A stretch of 64,000 nucleotides of DNA from Sphingomonas kyeonggiensis (lineage in GTDB: Bacteria > Pseudomonadota > Alphaproteobacteria > Sphingomonadales > Sphingomonadaceae): assembly GCF_030812785.1 (NCBI RefSeq), contig NZ_JAUSTJ010000003.1, positions 1,240,001-1,304,000 of the forward strand, read 5' to 3'. Below are positions 41,395-50,175 of the stretch, piece after piece. Every line of letters begins with the position of its first letter. The stretch's first letter is position 1. The translations under genes and the position numbers were made by a program. The notes under the pieces were generated by a model, which worked only from the letters and a program-made list of their open reading frames with translations, searched no databases and was not told where the DNA came from.

Positions 41395-44232
41395 ATGACA
41401 AGGTCACTGAGAGCCGCCTCTCTGCCCGCGCTGGCAGTCGCGCTGCTGTGGAACGCCGCGGCGTTCGCGCAGGACACCCAGACCCCGCCGGCACCGGCGC
41501 CCGAACCCGAAGCCCAATCGGCCGAGATCACCGTCACCGGCACCCGCATCCAGCGCGATGGCTATCAGGCTCCGACGCCGCTCACCGTGATCAATTCGGA
41601 AGACATCGCCGCGACCGCGCCGGCCAATGTCGCCGATTACGTCAATGAGATTCCCTCGCTCGTCGGCAGCGTCACGCCGGCCAATTCCAACCTCAACATC
41701 TCGGCGGGCACCGCGGGCGTCAACGCGCTCAACCTGCGCTCGCTCGGCACCGCGCGCACGCTGGTGCTGCTCGACGGCCAGCGCTCGGTCGGCTCGACGG
41801 TCACCGGCTTGGTCGACGTCAACACCTTCCCTCAGGGCCTGATCAAGAGCGTCGAGATCGTCACTGGCGGCGCCTCTGCCGCCTATGGCTCGGACGCGGT
41901 CTCGGGCGTGGTCAACTTCATCCTCGACAAGGAATATTCGGGCCTCAAGGGCTCGGTCGAGTACGGCATCTCGACCTATGGCGACGCGCCCAACTACCGC
42001 GCGACGCTGACCGCCGGCACGGGCTTCGCGGGCGGCCGCGGCCATATCCTGCTCAACGGCGAGATCGCGGTGAAGGAAGGGCTGCACGGGGTTCCGCGCG
42101 ACTGGAACAACAAGGGCTGGTACCTGATCAACAACCCCGCCTATGCCGTGGTCCAGGGCGTGGGCAACGGTCAGCCCGAGCGCCTGGTGGTGTCCGGCGC
42201 GGGCCTCAGCCAGGCGACGCGGGGCGGCGTCATCCTCAATACTGCGCTGCGCGGCACCCAGTTCGGCGTGGGCGGCGCGGTCAGCCAGTATAATTTCGGC
42301 ACCAACCGCGATCCCTGGCAGATCGGCGGCGACTGGCAGGCGACCCAGGTCAACGGCTTCCAGTCGCTCGACCCCGAGGAGAACCGCAAGAGCCTGTTCG
42401 GGCGGGTGAGCTTCGAGGTCGCCGAATGGCTGAGCGTGTTCGGCCAGGCCTCCTATGCCAAGTCGGAGAATCTCGGCTGGCTCGGCGTGCAGCTCAACCA
42501 GAACAACGTCACGATCCAGGCGGACAATGCCTATATCCCGGCCTCGGTCCGCGCGCAGCTGGGCGGCATCACCCAGTTCACCCTCGGCACCAGCAATGCC
42601 GACCTGCCGATCCGCAAGAACGACACCGAGCGCGAGCTGCAGCGATACGTCGTCGGCGCAAACGGCAGCTTCCCGCTGTTCGCCGGCACCGCGCGCTGGG
42701 ACGTCTATTACCAGAAGGGGATCAGCCGCACGCGCGAGATGGCGCGGGACATCACCAATACCGCCCGGCTCGCGCTGGCGCAGGATGCGGTGTTCGCGCC
42801 GGCCGGCAATGCGATCGGCGTGCCCGCCGGCACGATCGTCTGCCGCTCGACGCTGACCGCGCCGACCAATGGCTGCGTCCCGCTCAATCGCCTCGGTATC
42901 GGCGTCGCAAGCCCCCAGGCGCTCGCCTATGTCCTCGGCAATCCGTATCGTAGGCAAAAGTTCGAAGAGGATGTCGTCGCCGCCAACCTGGCCTTCGACG
43001 CGTTCGATCTGCCCGCCGGCGCGGTGTCGGTCTCGGTCGGCGGAGAGCATCGCCGCGAGAAGGTCAGCGGCTCGGTGCCCACCGAATTCCAGAGCGGCTG
43101 GTTCGTCGGCAACTTCCTGCCCAGCTTCGGCAGCTACAGCGTCACCGAAGGCTATGTCGAGCTCGTCGTGCCAGTGATCAAGGGCCTCGACCTCAACGGC
43201 GCGGTGCGCGGCACAGACTATTCGACCTCGGGCTATGTCACCACCTGGAAGGCGGGCCTGACCTTCGAGCCGATCCCCGACATCCGCTTCCGCGCCACCC
43301 GCTCGCGCGACATCCGCGCGCCCAATCTCGGTGAGCTGTTCACCGCCGGATCGACCCGCATCAACGTGCTGCTCGATTCCTCGCAGAACAACGCCTCGGT
43401 CACCTTTGCCGGCACCACACGCGGCAACCCGCTGCTCCAGCCGGAGAGGGCCGATCAATGGGGCGTCGGCGTGGTTCTCCAGCCGACCTTCCTGCGCGGC
43501 TTCGCGATGTCGGTCGATTACTACAACATCAAGATCAACGGCGCGATCGGCTCGGTGGCCGCCCAGACGATCGTCGATCGCTGCAACCAGGGCGTGCAGG
43601 CTTTCTGCACGGCCGTGGTCCGCGGGCCCAATGCGTTCGGCAACAATCTCCAGGTGTTCGAAAGCCCCTTCAACTTCGCAGTTCAGAAAGCGCAGGGCAT
43701 AGATTTCGAATCCTCATACCGCACCCGGATCGGCACCGGCAACTTCACCCTGCGCGGCATGGCGACGCGCTACATCAAGAACTACTTCGACAACGGCATC
43801 GACGCGCCGACCGACACGGTGGGGATGAACGCCCCGGGCGGCACCCCGAAATGGCTGTACCGTGCCCAGGCCAGCTATGACGTGGACGACTTCAACATCA
43901 CGCTGATCGGGCGCGGGGTCAGCGACGGCGTCTACGACACCAGCTTCATCGAGTGCACCAGCGGCTGCCCGACCTCCACCGTCACCAACCGCACGATCAA
44001 TGACAACCGGATCAAGGGCGCCTTCTACATCGACACTTCGATCACCCAGGAGTTCAAAATGGGCGGGAAGGAGATGCAGCTGTTCTTCGCCGTCTCCAAC
44101 CTGCTCGACAAGGATCCGCCGGTGGTGGCGCCGGGGCCGGCGGGCAGCGCCTATGCGACGCCGGCGACCAACCAGTCGATCTACGACCTGCTCGGGCGGA
44201 CCTTCCGCATCGGCGCCCGGTTCAAGATGTAA
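41395..44232 (+). CDS. TonB-dependent receptor (copy 1 of island)
   Basis: 945 residues. Signal peptide to AFAQ, a proline/glutamate-rich linker, then the plug (EITVTGTRIQRDGYQAPTPL; LRSLGTARTLVLLDGQR; GGASAAYGSDAVSGVVNFIL) and a 22-strand barrel ending GRTFRIGARFKM, an outer-membrane terminal motif with aromatic/hydrophobic end. It imports a substrate too large for porins using TonB energy. Set between two deacylase genes, it probably takes up the D-amino-acid-containing substrate. Ribosome site GAAGGGGAAG. Confidence 0.93.
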   Translation: MTRSLRAASLPALAVALLWNAAAFAQDTQTPPAPAPEPEAQSAEITVTGTRIQRDGYQAPTPLTVINSEDIAATAPANVADYVNEIPSLVGSVTPANSNLNISAGTAGVNALNLRSLGTARTLVLLDGQRSVGSTVTGLVDVNTFPQGLIKSVEIVTGGASAAYGSDAVSGVVNFILDKEYSGLKGSVEYGISTYGDAPNYRATLTAGTGFAGGRGHILLNGEIAVKEGLHGVPRDWNNKGWYLINNPAYAVVQGVGNGQPERLVVSGAGLSQATRGGVILNTALRGTQFGVGGAVSQYNFGTNRDPWQIGGDWQATQVNGFQSLDPEENRKSLFGRVSFEVAEWLSVFGQASYAKSENLGWLGVQLNQNNVTIQADNAYIPASVRAQLGGITQFTLGTSNADLPIRKNDTERELQRYVVGANGSFPLFAGTARWDVYYQKGISRTREMARDITNTARLALAQDAVFAPAGNAIGVPAGTIVCRSTLTAPTNGCVPLNRLGIGVASPQALAYVLGNPYRRQKFEEDVVAANLAFDAFDLPAGAVSVSVGGEHRREKVSGSVPTEFQSGWFVGNFLPSFGSYSVTEGYVELVVPVIKGLDLNGAVRGTDYSTSGYVTTWKAGLTFEPIPDIRFRATRSRDIRAPNLGELFTAGSTRINVLLDSSQNNASVTFAGTTRGNPLLQPERADQWGVGVVLQPTFLRGFAMSVDYYNIKINGAIGSVAAQTIVDRCNQGVQAFCTAVVRGPNAFGNNLQVFESPFNFAVQKAQGIDFESSYRTRIGTGNFTLRGMATRYIKNYFDNGIDAPTDTVGMNAPGGTPKWLYRAQASYDVDDFNITLIGRGVSDGVYDTSFIECTSGCPTSTVTNRTINDNRIKGAFYIDTSITQEFKMGGKEMQLFFAVSNLLDKDPPVVAPGPAGSAYATPATNQSIYDLLGRTFRIGARFKM

Positions 44233-44245
44233 GGGAGAGGGATCG

Positions 44246-45820
44246 ATGAAGACCCTGACTCTATCGGCCGTCGCGTTGCTCGCGACGGCCTCCCCCGTAT
44301 TCGCCCAGGACTATGACGTGCTGATCCGCGGCGGCACCGTCTATGACGGCAGCGGCGCGCCCGGCCGGAGCGCCGATGTCGCGATCCAGGGCGACCGGAT
44401 CGTCGCGGTGGGGGCCATCCCCGCCACGGCGACTGCGAAGACCCTGGTCGATGCCCGCGGCAAGATCGTCGCGCCGGGCTTCATCGATCCCCATTCGCAC
44501 GCGGCGCCGAACATCCAGACGCCCGAGCTCGCACCCGCGCTGCCGATGCTCCACCAGGGCATCACCACGCTGTTCGCCAATCCGGACGGCGGCGGCCCGG
44601 CCGACCTCGCCCCGCAAATCAGGGACCTCAGGACCAACACCCCTGGCGTCAACGTCGCGCTGATGATCGGCCACAATGCCGTGCGCGCCGCGGTGATGGG
44701 CAATGTCGACCGGCTCGCCACGCCCGAGGAACAGGCCAGGATGGAAGGGCTGGTCACCGCCGCGATGAAGCTCGGCGCGTTCGGCCTGTCCGACGGGCCC
44801 TTCTACATCCCTGCCAAATATTCGAACACCGCCGAAATCGTCGGGCTGGCCAAGGCCGCCAGCGCCTTCCCGCATGCCTTTTACGAAAGCCATATCCGCG
44901 ACGAGGGCAATTACGACATCGGCGTGGTCGCCGCGGTGGAGGAAGTGATCACCGTCTCGCGCGAGGCGAAGATTCCCGGCGTCGTCACCCATATCAAGGT
45001 GCTCGGCCCCCAGGTCTGGGGCAAGTCGGCCGAGGTGATCGCGCATATCGACAAGGCGCGTGCCGCCGGCGTGCAGGTCTGGGCCGACCAATATCCCTAT
45101 ACCGCCTCCGGCTCGAGCCTGATGGCCTCGCTCGTCCCCGGCTGGGCGCAGGAGGGCGGGGCGGATGCGCTGGCCAAAAGGCTCGAGGATCCGGCGATGC
45201 GCGCGAAGATCCGTGCCGAGATGGTCCCCAATCTCGCCCGCCGTGCCGGGCCGCACGCGATCCAGATCCGCGCCTACAAGGCCGATCCCTCGCTCGACGG
45301 CAAGCGGCTCGACGAAGTCGGCGCGATCCTGAAGCTCGATCCGCTCGATGCGGCGATCGAGATGCTCAAAAAAGGCGGGGCGCCCACCGTGTCGTTCAAC
45401 ATGAGCGACAAGGACGTCGAGGCGTTCATGCAGCAGAGCTGGACGATGACCTCCACCGATGGCGGGCTGCCGCCCTTCGGCAAGACCGCCGAGCATCCGC
45501 GTGCCTACGGCGCCTTCCCGCGCAAGCTGCGCAACTATGTGCTCGACAAGCCGGTGATCGGCATGGCCCAGGCGATCCATGCCGCCACCGGGCTGCCGGC
45601 CCAGGTGTTCGACGTGGTCGATCGCGGGGCGCTGCGAAAGGGCGCGTTCGCCGACGTCATCGTCTTCGATCCGAAGACGGTGCGCGACACCGCGACCTAT
45701 GAGAAGCCGCACGCCTATGCCCAGGGCATGGACTATGTCTTCGTCAATGGCCGTGCCGCCCTGGCGAACGGCAAGCCGGTGGCGGAGCGGTTCGGCCGGG
45801 TGCTGTTGCGCACGCCCTGA
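44246..45820 (+). CDS. Secreted N-acyl-D-amino-acid deacylase-like amidohydrolase (copy 2)
   Basis: 524 residues from ATG 44246 (AGGGAGAGGG upstream), 13 bases after the receptor stop. Signal peptide to VFAQ. It is a diverged paralogue of copy 1: LIRGGTVYDGSG, PGFIDPHSHAAPN, ESHIRDEGNYD, VVTHIKVLG, WADQYPYTASGS shared with WADQYPW-type in copy 1, and STDGGLPPFGKTAEHPRAYG. The classical NCG cysteine site reads NPDGGG here. The two copies may prefer different acyl or peptide groups. Confidence 0.88.
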   Translation: MKTLTLSAVALLATASPVFAQDYDVLIRGGTVYDGSGAPGRSADVAIQGDRIVAVGAIPATATAKTLVDARGKIVAPGFIDPHSHAAPNIQTPELAPALPMLHQGITTLFANPDGGGPADLAPQIRDLRTNTPGVNVALMIGHNAVRAAVMGNVDRLATPEEQARMEGLVTAAMKLGAFGLSDGPFYIPAKYSNTAEIVGLAKAASAFPHAFYESHIRDEGNYDIGVVAAVEEVITVSREAKIPGVVTHIKVLGPQVWGKSAEVIAHIDKARAAGVQVWADQYPYTASGSSLMASLVPGWAQEGGADALAKRLEDPAMRAKIRAEMVPNLARRAGPHAIQIRAYKADPSLDGKRLDEVGAILKLDPLDAAIEMLKKGGAPTVSFNMSDKDVEAFMQQSWTMTSTDGGLPPFGKTAEHPRAYGAFPRKLRNYVLDKPVIGMAQAIHAATGLPAQVFDVVDRGALRKGAFADVIVFDPKTVRDTATYEKPHAYAQGMDYVFVNGRAALANGKPVAERFGRVLLRTP

Positions 45821-45828
45821 CGGGCCGC

Positions 45829-46266
45829 TCAGCGCTGGAGCTTGGTCGCCAGGATCACGGAGGAGGTGGTGCGCTCCACCCCTTCCATGGCGCCGATCGA
45901 GTCGAGCAGGTCGTTGAGCCGGTTGACGTGCGGCGCCTCGATCAGAGCGATCAGGTCGTACTCGCCCGAGATCGCGTAGAGCCCGGCCACCTCGGGCATC
46001 GTCACCAGCTGGTCCTGGGTCGCCTGGGTAGCCTTGGGGTATAGCTTGATCATCACATGGGCGCGGATCAGGCTGCGGTCGTAATCCTCGCCCAGCCGCA
46101 CCGTATAGCCGGTGATCGTGCCCTGGCGCTCGAGCCGCTCGATGCTGCTGTAGATCGTGGTGCGCGAGACACCCAGGGCAGTGGCGAGCTCGGAGACGTT
46201 GCGCCGGGCATCCGCGCGCAGCAGCGCGAGGAGCTGGGGATCGATCTCCTCCGGCCGCAGCGTCAT
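45829..46266 (-). CDS. Lrp/AsnC family transcriptional regulator of the D-amino-acid island
   Basis: 145 residues. Winged helix at the N-terminus (LLALLRADARRNVSELATAL, then GVSRTTIYSSIERLE) and a RAM domain (AGLYAISGEYDLIALIEA). It ends nine bases from the convergent deacylase gene. The start overlaps the stop of the cyanophycinase-like gene (ATGA at 46263-46266), so they form a two-gene unit. It is the natural candidate regulator of the surrounding catabolic genes, sensing an amino acid such as glutamate. Confidence 0.92.
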   Translation of the reverse strand: MTLRPEEIDPQLLALLRADARRNVSELATALGVSRTTIYSSIERLERQGTITGYTVRLGEDYDRSLIRAHVMIKLYPKATQATQDQLVTMPEVAGLYAISGEYDLIALIEAPHVNRLNDLLDSIGAMEGVERTTSSVILATKLQR

Positions 46267-47261
46267 TTCGGCCCCGGCGCTCCGATCAGCTTGCCGCCTG
46301 TCACCCGCGCGACACCGCTGAAGGCGGGGCGGGTGACGCGCAGCGTGTTGAGGTCCAGCGCGCCTTCAGGCCCGATGCCGGTGATCTGCACGCCGGTCCA
46401 GTTGAGCGGCTTGCCGGCACGGATACGCGCGGGTGCCGCCGGCTGGACGAGCCAGGCATGGCCGCCGGGCGGGGTGTGGAGCTTCGCCTTGCCATCGGCT
46501 TCGACGCAGAGCGCCGCGCCTTCATCCACGCCGAGGCCGACCGCGCGCGGGTCGTGCAGTCGCGCCTTGGCTACGAAGGCGATGAGCCGGCCCAGCCGGT
46601 CGCGTTTGGCGAAGTGCGTGTCGGTGACGATGTGCGCCATGCGGGGCATGTGGAGGAAATCGGTGACGAGGGTCACCGCCGGGCCGCCCGGATCGGCGAG
46701 CGCGGCAGGGCTGTCGATGCTGCCGCCGTCCATCGCGCCATAGCCGGTGCCGCCCAATATCGCGAGGCCGGCGCTGGTGCCGCCGATCGGCCGGCCGGCG
46801 CGGAGATGCGCGTTCAGCGCACGGGCAACGGGGGTGCCCTTCCAATAGCGGACGTAGTTGGCCTGGTCGCCGCCGGCGAGGAAGATGCCGTCAGCCTTGG
46901 CTATGGTGGCGAGCACGCGCGGGTCGGTCGATGCGGCGCGGCTGTGGAACACGATCGTCCGGACCGAGGCGACGCCGCCGACCTGGTTGTAGATCTCTTC
47001 GCCGGCCTGGCCTTCGCCCGAGGCGCGCAGCACGACGATATGGCCGTGCCCGGCCCGCTCGGCGAACCAGCGGAAGGCGGTATAGTCCCAGTCGCCACCG
47101 CCCACGAGCATCAGGGCAGGGGCCGTGGGGCCGCTCCGCTTCGCGGCAAGGTCGCCGATCTCGTAATAGCTATAGGCCGGGTCCGGCCGCGCCGAGGCGA
47201 CGGGCGGTACGAAGAGGATCAGGACGGCCAGAAGGAGCCGCGAGAGTGTCTTCAAGGCCAT
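46263..47261 (-). CDS. Secreted cyanophycinase-like S51 peptidase
   Basis: 332 residues from ATG 47261 (ATG 47273 is possible). Signal peptide to VASA. The S51/class I amidotransferase-like core shows LMLVGGGDWDY, IFLAGGDQANYVRYWKGTPV, the nucleophile S163 in GGTSAGLAILGG, and VGLGVDEGAALCVEADG. Cyanophycinases are exopeptidases that split the iso-aspartyl backbone of cyanophycin; relatives act on other isopeptides. Export, and the location beside the D-glutamate genes, suggest it opens an isopeptide-linked substrate. Confidence 0.87.
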   Translation of the reverse strand: MALKTLSRLLLAVLILFVPPVASARPDPAYSYYEIGDLAAKRSGPTAPALMLVGGGDWDYTAFRWFAERAGHGHIVVLRASGEGQAGEEIYNQVGGVASVRTIVFHSRAASTDPRVLATIAKADGIFLAGGDQANYVRYWKGTPVARALNAHLRAGRPIGGTSAGLAILGGTGYGAMDGGSIDSPAALADPGGPAVTLVTDFLHMPRMAHIVTDTHFAKRDRLGRLIAFVAKARLHDPRAVGLGVDEGAALCVEADGKAKLHTPPGGHAWLVQPAAPARIRAGKPLNWTGVQITGIGPEGALDLNTLRVTRPAFSGVARVTGGKLIGAPGPK

Positions 47262-47367
47262 AGTCCTTTGCAATTCGTTCGTAACCCATGCCCAGAATGC
47301 ATTTTTATTGTTTCATTCTGATCCCTGTCGATATCAATATGTCACAAACGGATCAGGGGGTCGATAT
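47262..47367. promoter_or_regulatory. Divergent promoter region between the S51 gene and TonB-dependent receptor 2
   Basis: AT-rich relative to the genes. It contains the inverted pair CTGATCC (47318-47324) / GGATCAG (47350-47356) and the direct repeat GTCGATAT (47327-47334 and 47360-47367), 33 bases apart. These are plausible sites for the adjacent Lrp regulator. Confidence 0.45.
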
Positions 47368-50175
47368 ATGCGCCACACGAAGTTCACCGCTCTGGCTCTG
47401 GCGAGTGCCAGCCTGATCGCATTGCCGGTCGCGGCGATGGCGCAGACGACCGACCAGAATGCCCCTGCGGCGGGCCAGGAGGCGAGCGAGGGCGAGGGGC
47501 AGATCGTCGTGCTTGGCTCGCGCATCCCGCGCATTCAGGCCGAAGGTCCCGCGCCGGTGACCACGATCACCGCCGACGACATCCTGCGCAACGGCTATCA
47601 GAGCGTGCCGGACGTGCTGAAGGCGATCACCCAGAATGGCGGCGAGACGCAGAGCCAGCAAAGCTTCTCGGGCGCGGACTTCACCCCCGGCGCGCAGCAG
47701 GTCGATCTGCGCGGGCTCGGCCCCAACCACACGCTGGTGCTGGTCAATGGCCGCCGCATCGCCGATTTCCCGCTGCCCTTTGGCGGCAACAGCAACTTCA
47801 CCGACATCTCGAACATCCCGGTCGGCCTGATCGAGCGGGTCGAGGTGCTGAGCGGCAGCGCCTCGGCGATCTACGGGTCGGACGCGATCTCGGGCGTGGT
47901 CAATTTCCAGCTCAAGTCCAAGCCCGACGGCACCCGCATCGATTACCGCGCCGGCTTCACCGAGCATGGCGGCGGCAATTCGCAGCGCCTGTCGCTGACC
48001 ACGGGCTGGGAGACCGGCGGCTTCCACGGCGTGGTCGGCATCGAGCTGCTCGATCAGCGCCCGCTCTGGGCCTATCAGCGCAAGCTCCAGGATTCGAGCC
48101 TGGACAGCCCGTCGCCCTCGACCGCGATCGCGCGCCGCAACTTCCTGCGCACCGACGAGGACAATGACTATCTCGATCCGGGCGCGAGCGTTTGCGCGTC
48201 GCTGTCCAAGCTCAACGGCGGCACGACCTACTACGCCACTCGGCCGGAGTACGGCTACGATATCGTCAATGACGAATATATCGACGGCCATTATTGCGGC
48301 AGTAACGAAGCGATCGGCTATGGCACGACGATCAGCCGGCGCCGCGCGATCAGCGGCTATGGCGCGATCGGATACGACCTGAGCGACAAGGCACAGCTCT
48401 TCCTCGACGTGCAGGCCAGCTATTCGGACCTCAAGCTGTTCCGCGACGTGCTCGACTGGTTCTACGTCGCGCCGGACGGCAATGAGGAAGGCACCTTCTT
48501 CAATCCCAACATGCCGACCAGCCTGACCTATAGCGGTGCGCAGCTCGACAACTGGTACCGCCTGTTCACCCCCGAGGAGATGGGCGGCCTGAACGTCGGC
48601 ATGACGCGCAACCGCTCGGTCAGCTACAACATCACGCCGGGCATCAAGGGGCAGCTGGGCGCGAAGTGGAACTACGAGTTCAGCGTCAACCACGCCGAAT
48701 ACAGCTCGAAGGTCGGCTTCCCCCAAGTCGTGATCGACAAGTCGAATGCCTTGTTCCTGGGCCAGCAGCAGGGCATCGATCCCGCCAGCGGCTATGCGAT
48801 CTTCAACGCCGACATCAACCGGCTCTACAAGCCGCTGACTCCGGCCGAATATGCGTCGATCACCGCGATCTCGACCTATCGTCCGAAGACCTGGGTCAAC
48901 AATGTCTCGGCGACGATCAACACCACCAGCCTGTTCCAGCTTCCCGCCGGTCCGGTGGGCTTCGCCGCAGTCGCCGAGGTCGGCAACCAGGGCTATGAGA
49001 TCAACCCGGACCCGTTGGCGCTCAGCCAATATTATGTCGGCCTGATCGATTCCGACGGCCATGGCACGCGCCAGCACTGGGGCGTGGGCGGCGAACTTCG
49101 CGTGCCGGCCTTCACCTTCCTCGAGCTGAGCGGTGCGGGCCGCTACGATCACTACAGCTTCGCCGGCAACGGCTTCGGCAAGTTCACCTATAATCTCGGC
49201 GCCGAGCTGCGTCCGATGAAGAGCCTGCTGATCCGCGGCGCCTATGGCACCGGCTTCCGGGCGCCCGATCTCCACTATATCTTCAAGGGGCCGGGCAATA
49301 CGCATACCGGCGGCACCGATTATTATCTCTGCGAGCAGGGCGGCGAGGATATCGGCAATTGCCAGTATGACGATGTCGACTTCATCGCCCGCCACAACGG
49401 CAACCGCCGCCTGCGGCCGGAGACCTCAAGCTCGCTGAACGGCGGCTTCTTCTTCCAGCCGAGCCGGAACTTCGATTTCTCGGCGGACTATTTCCGCGTG
49501 AAGATGAAGAACCAGGTGCTCAACATGAACATCGACACGGTGCTGCGCGACGAGGCGGAGTGCCGTGCGACCAACGGCACCACGCCGACCTGCCTCGATG
49601 CGATCGCCCGGGTGCAGCGCTATGCCGGCGGCGCGCTGGCCGGCGAGATCCAGTCGGTCTCGATCAATCCGATCAACATCGCCGAGGAGACTACCGACGG
49701 CGTCGACATCGCCGCACACCTGCGCGTGCCGACCGCCGGGATCGGCCGCTTTTCGCTGGCGGCGAGCTACACCCATGTGTTCAACCACACGGTCCGCCAG
49801 TATCCGGGCGATCCGATCGTCGACAAGCTGGCCTTCGAAAGCGGCTACTACATCCCGCGCGACAAGGGCACGGCGAGCCTGACCTGGGATCTCGGCAAGT
49901 TCTCGACCACGCTGACCGGCCAGCGGCTCAGCCGCCTGCCCAATTATGCCGAGGACGGCTATATCAAGGCGAGCTACCTGTTCAATCTCTCGGCCCAGTA
50001 CAGCATCACCGAGCGGGTGCGCCTGTCGGGTACGGTCAACAATCTGTTCGACCAGAACCCGATCAAGGACAGGACCTACAGCTCCTATCCCTATTACGAC
50101 ATCTCGTGGTTCGACGGGGTGGGGCGCAGCTTCTATGTCCAGCTGACTTACAAGATGGGTGGAGCCAAGCTCTGA
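47368..50175 (+). CDS. TonB-dependent receptor (copy 2 of island)
   Basis: 935 residues from ATG 47368 (AGGGGG upstream; a TTG start further 5' is unlikely). Signal peptide to AAMAQ, plug with IVVLGSRIPRIQAEGPAPVT, LRGLGPNHTLVLVNGRRIA and SGSASAIYGSDAISGVVNFQ, and barrel ending SFYVQLTYKMGGAKL. Several paired cysteines in surface loops (ASVCASLSK, GHYCGSNE; YYLCEQGG, IGNCQYDD). It is coupled to the M20 peptidase by TGATG, so the imported substrate probably feeds that enzyme. Confidence 0.92.
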   Translation: MRHTKFTALALASASLIALPVAAMAQTTDQNAPAAGQEASEGEGQIVVLGSRIPRIQAEGPAPVTTITADDILRNGYQSVPDVLKAITQNGGETQSQQSFSGADFTPGAQQVDLRGLGPNHTLVLVNGRRIADFPLPFGGNSNFTDISNIPVGLIERVEVLSGSASAIYGSDAISGVVNFQLKSKPDGTRIDYRAGFTEHGGGNSQRLSLTTGWETGGFHGVVGIELLDQRPLWAYQRKLQDSSLDSPSPSTAIARRNFLRTDEDNDYLDPGASVCASLSKLNGGTTYYATRPEYGYDIVNDEYIDGHYCGSNEAIGYGTTISRRRAISGYGAIGYDLSDKAQLFLDVQASYSDLKLFRDVLDWFYVAPDGNEEGTFFNPNMPTSLTYSGAQLDNWYRLFTPEEMGGLNVGMTRNRSVSYNITPGIKGQLGAKWNYEFSVNHAEYSSKVGFPQVVIDKSNALFLGQQQGIDPASGYAIFNADINRLYKPLTPAEYASITAISTYRPKTWVNNVSATINTTSLFQLPAGPVGFAAVAEVGNQGYEINPDPLALSQYYVGLIDSDGHGTRQHWGVGGELRVPAFTFLELSGAGRYDHYSFAGNGFGKFTYNLGAELRPMKSLLIRGAYGTGFRAPDLHYIFKGPGNTHTGGTDYYLCEQGGEDIGNCQYDDVDFIARHNGNRRLRPETSSSLNGGFFFQPSRNFDFSADYFRVKMKNQVLNMNIDTVLRDEAECRATNGTTPTCLDAIARVQRYAGGALAGEIQSVSINPINIAEETTDGVDIAAHLRVPTAGIGRFSLAASYTHVFNHTVRQYPGDPIVDKLAFESGYYIPRDKGTASLTWDLGKFSTTLTGQRLSRLPNYAEDGYIKASYLFNLSAQYSITERVRLSGTVNNLFDQNPIKDRTYSSYPYYDISWFDGVGRSFYVQLTYKMGGAKL

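Noticed and set aside
41404..43458. A 684-codon antisense open frame in TonB receptor 1
   Set aside because: Pure shadow of the receptor reading frame; same applies to 47353-49395 in receptor 2 and 52848-54515 in receptor 3.
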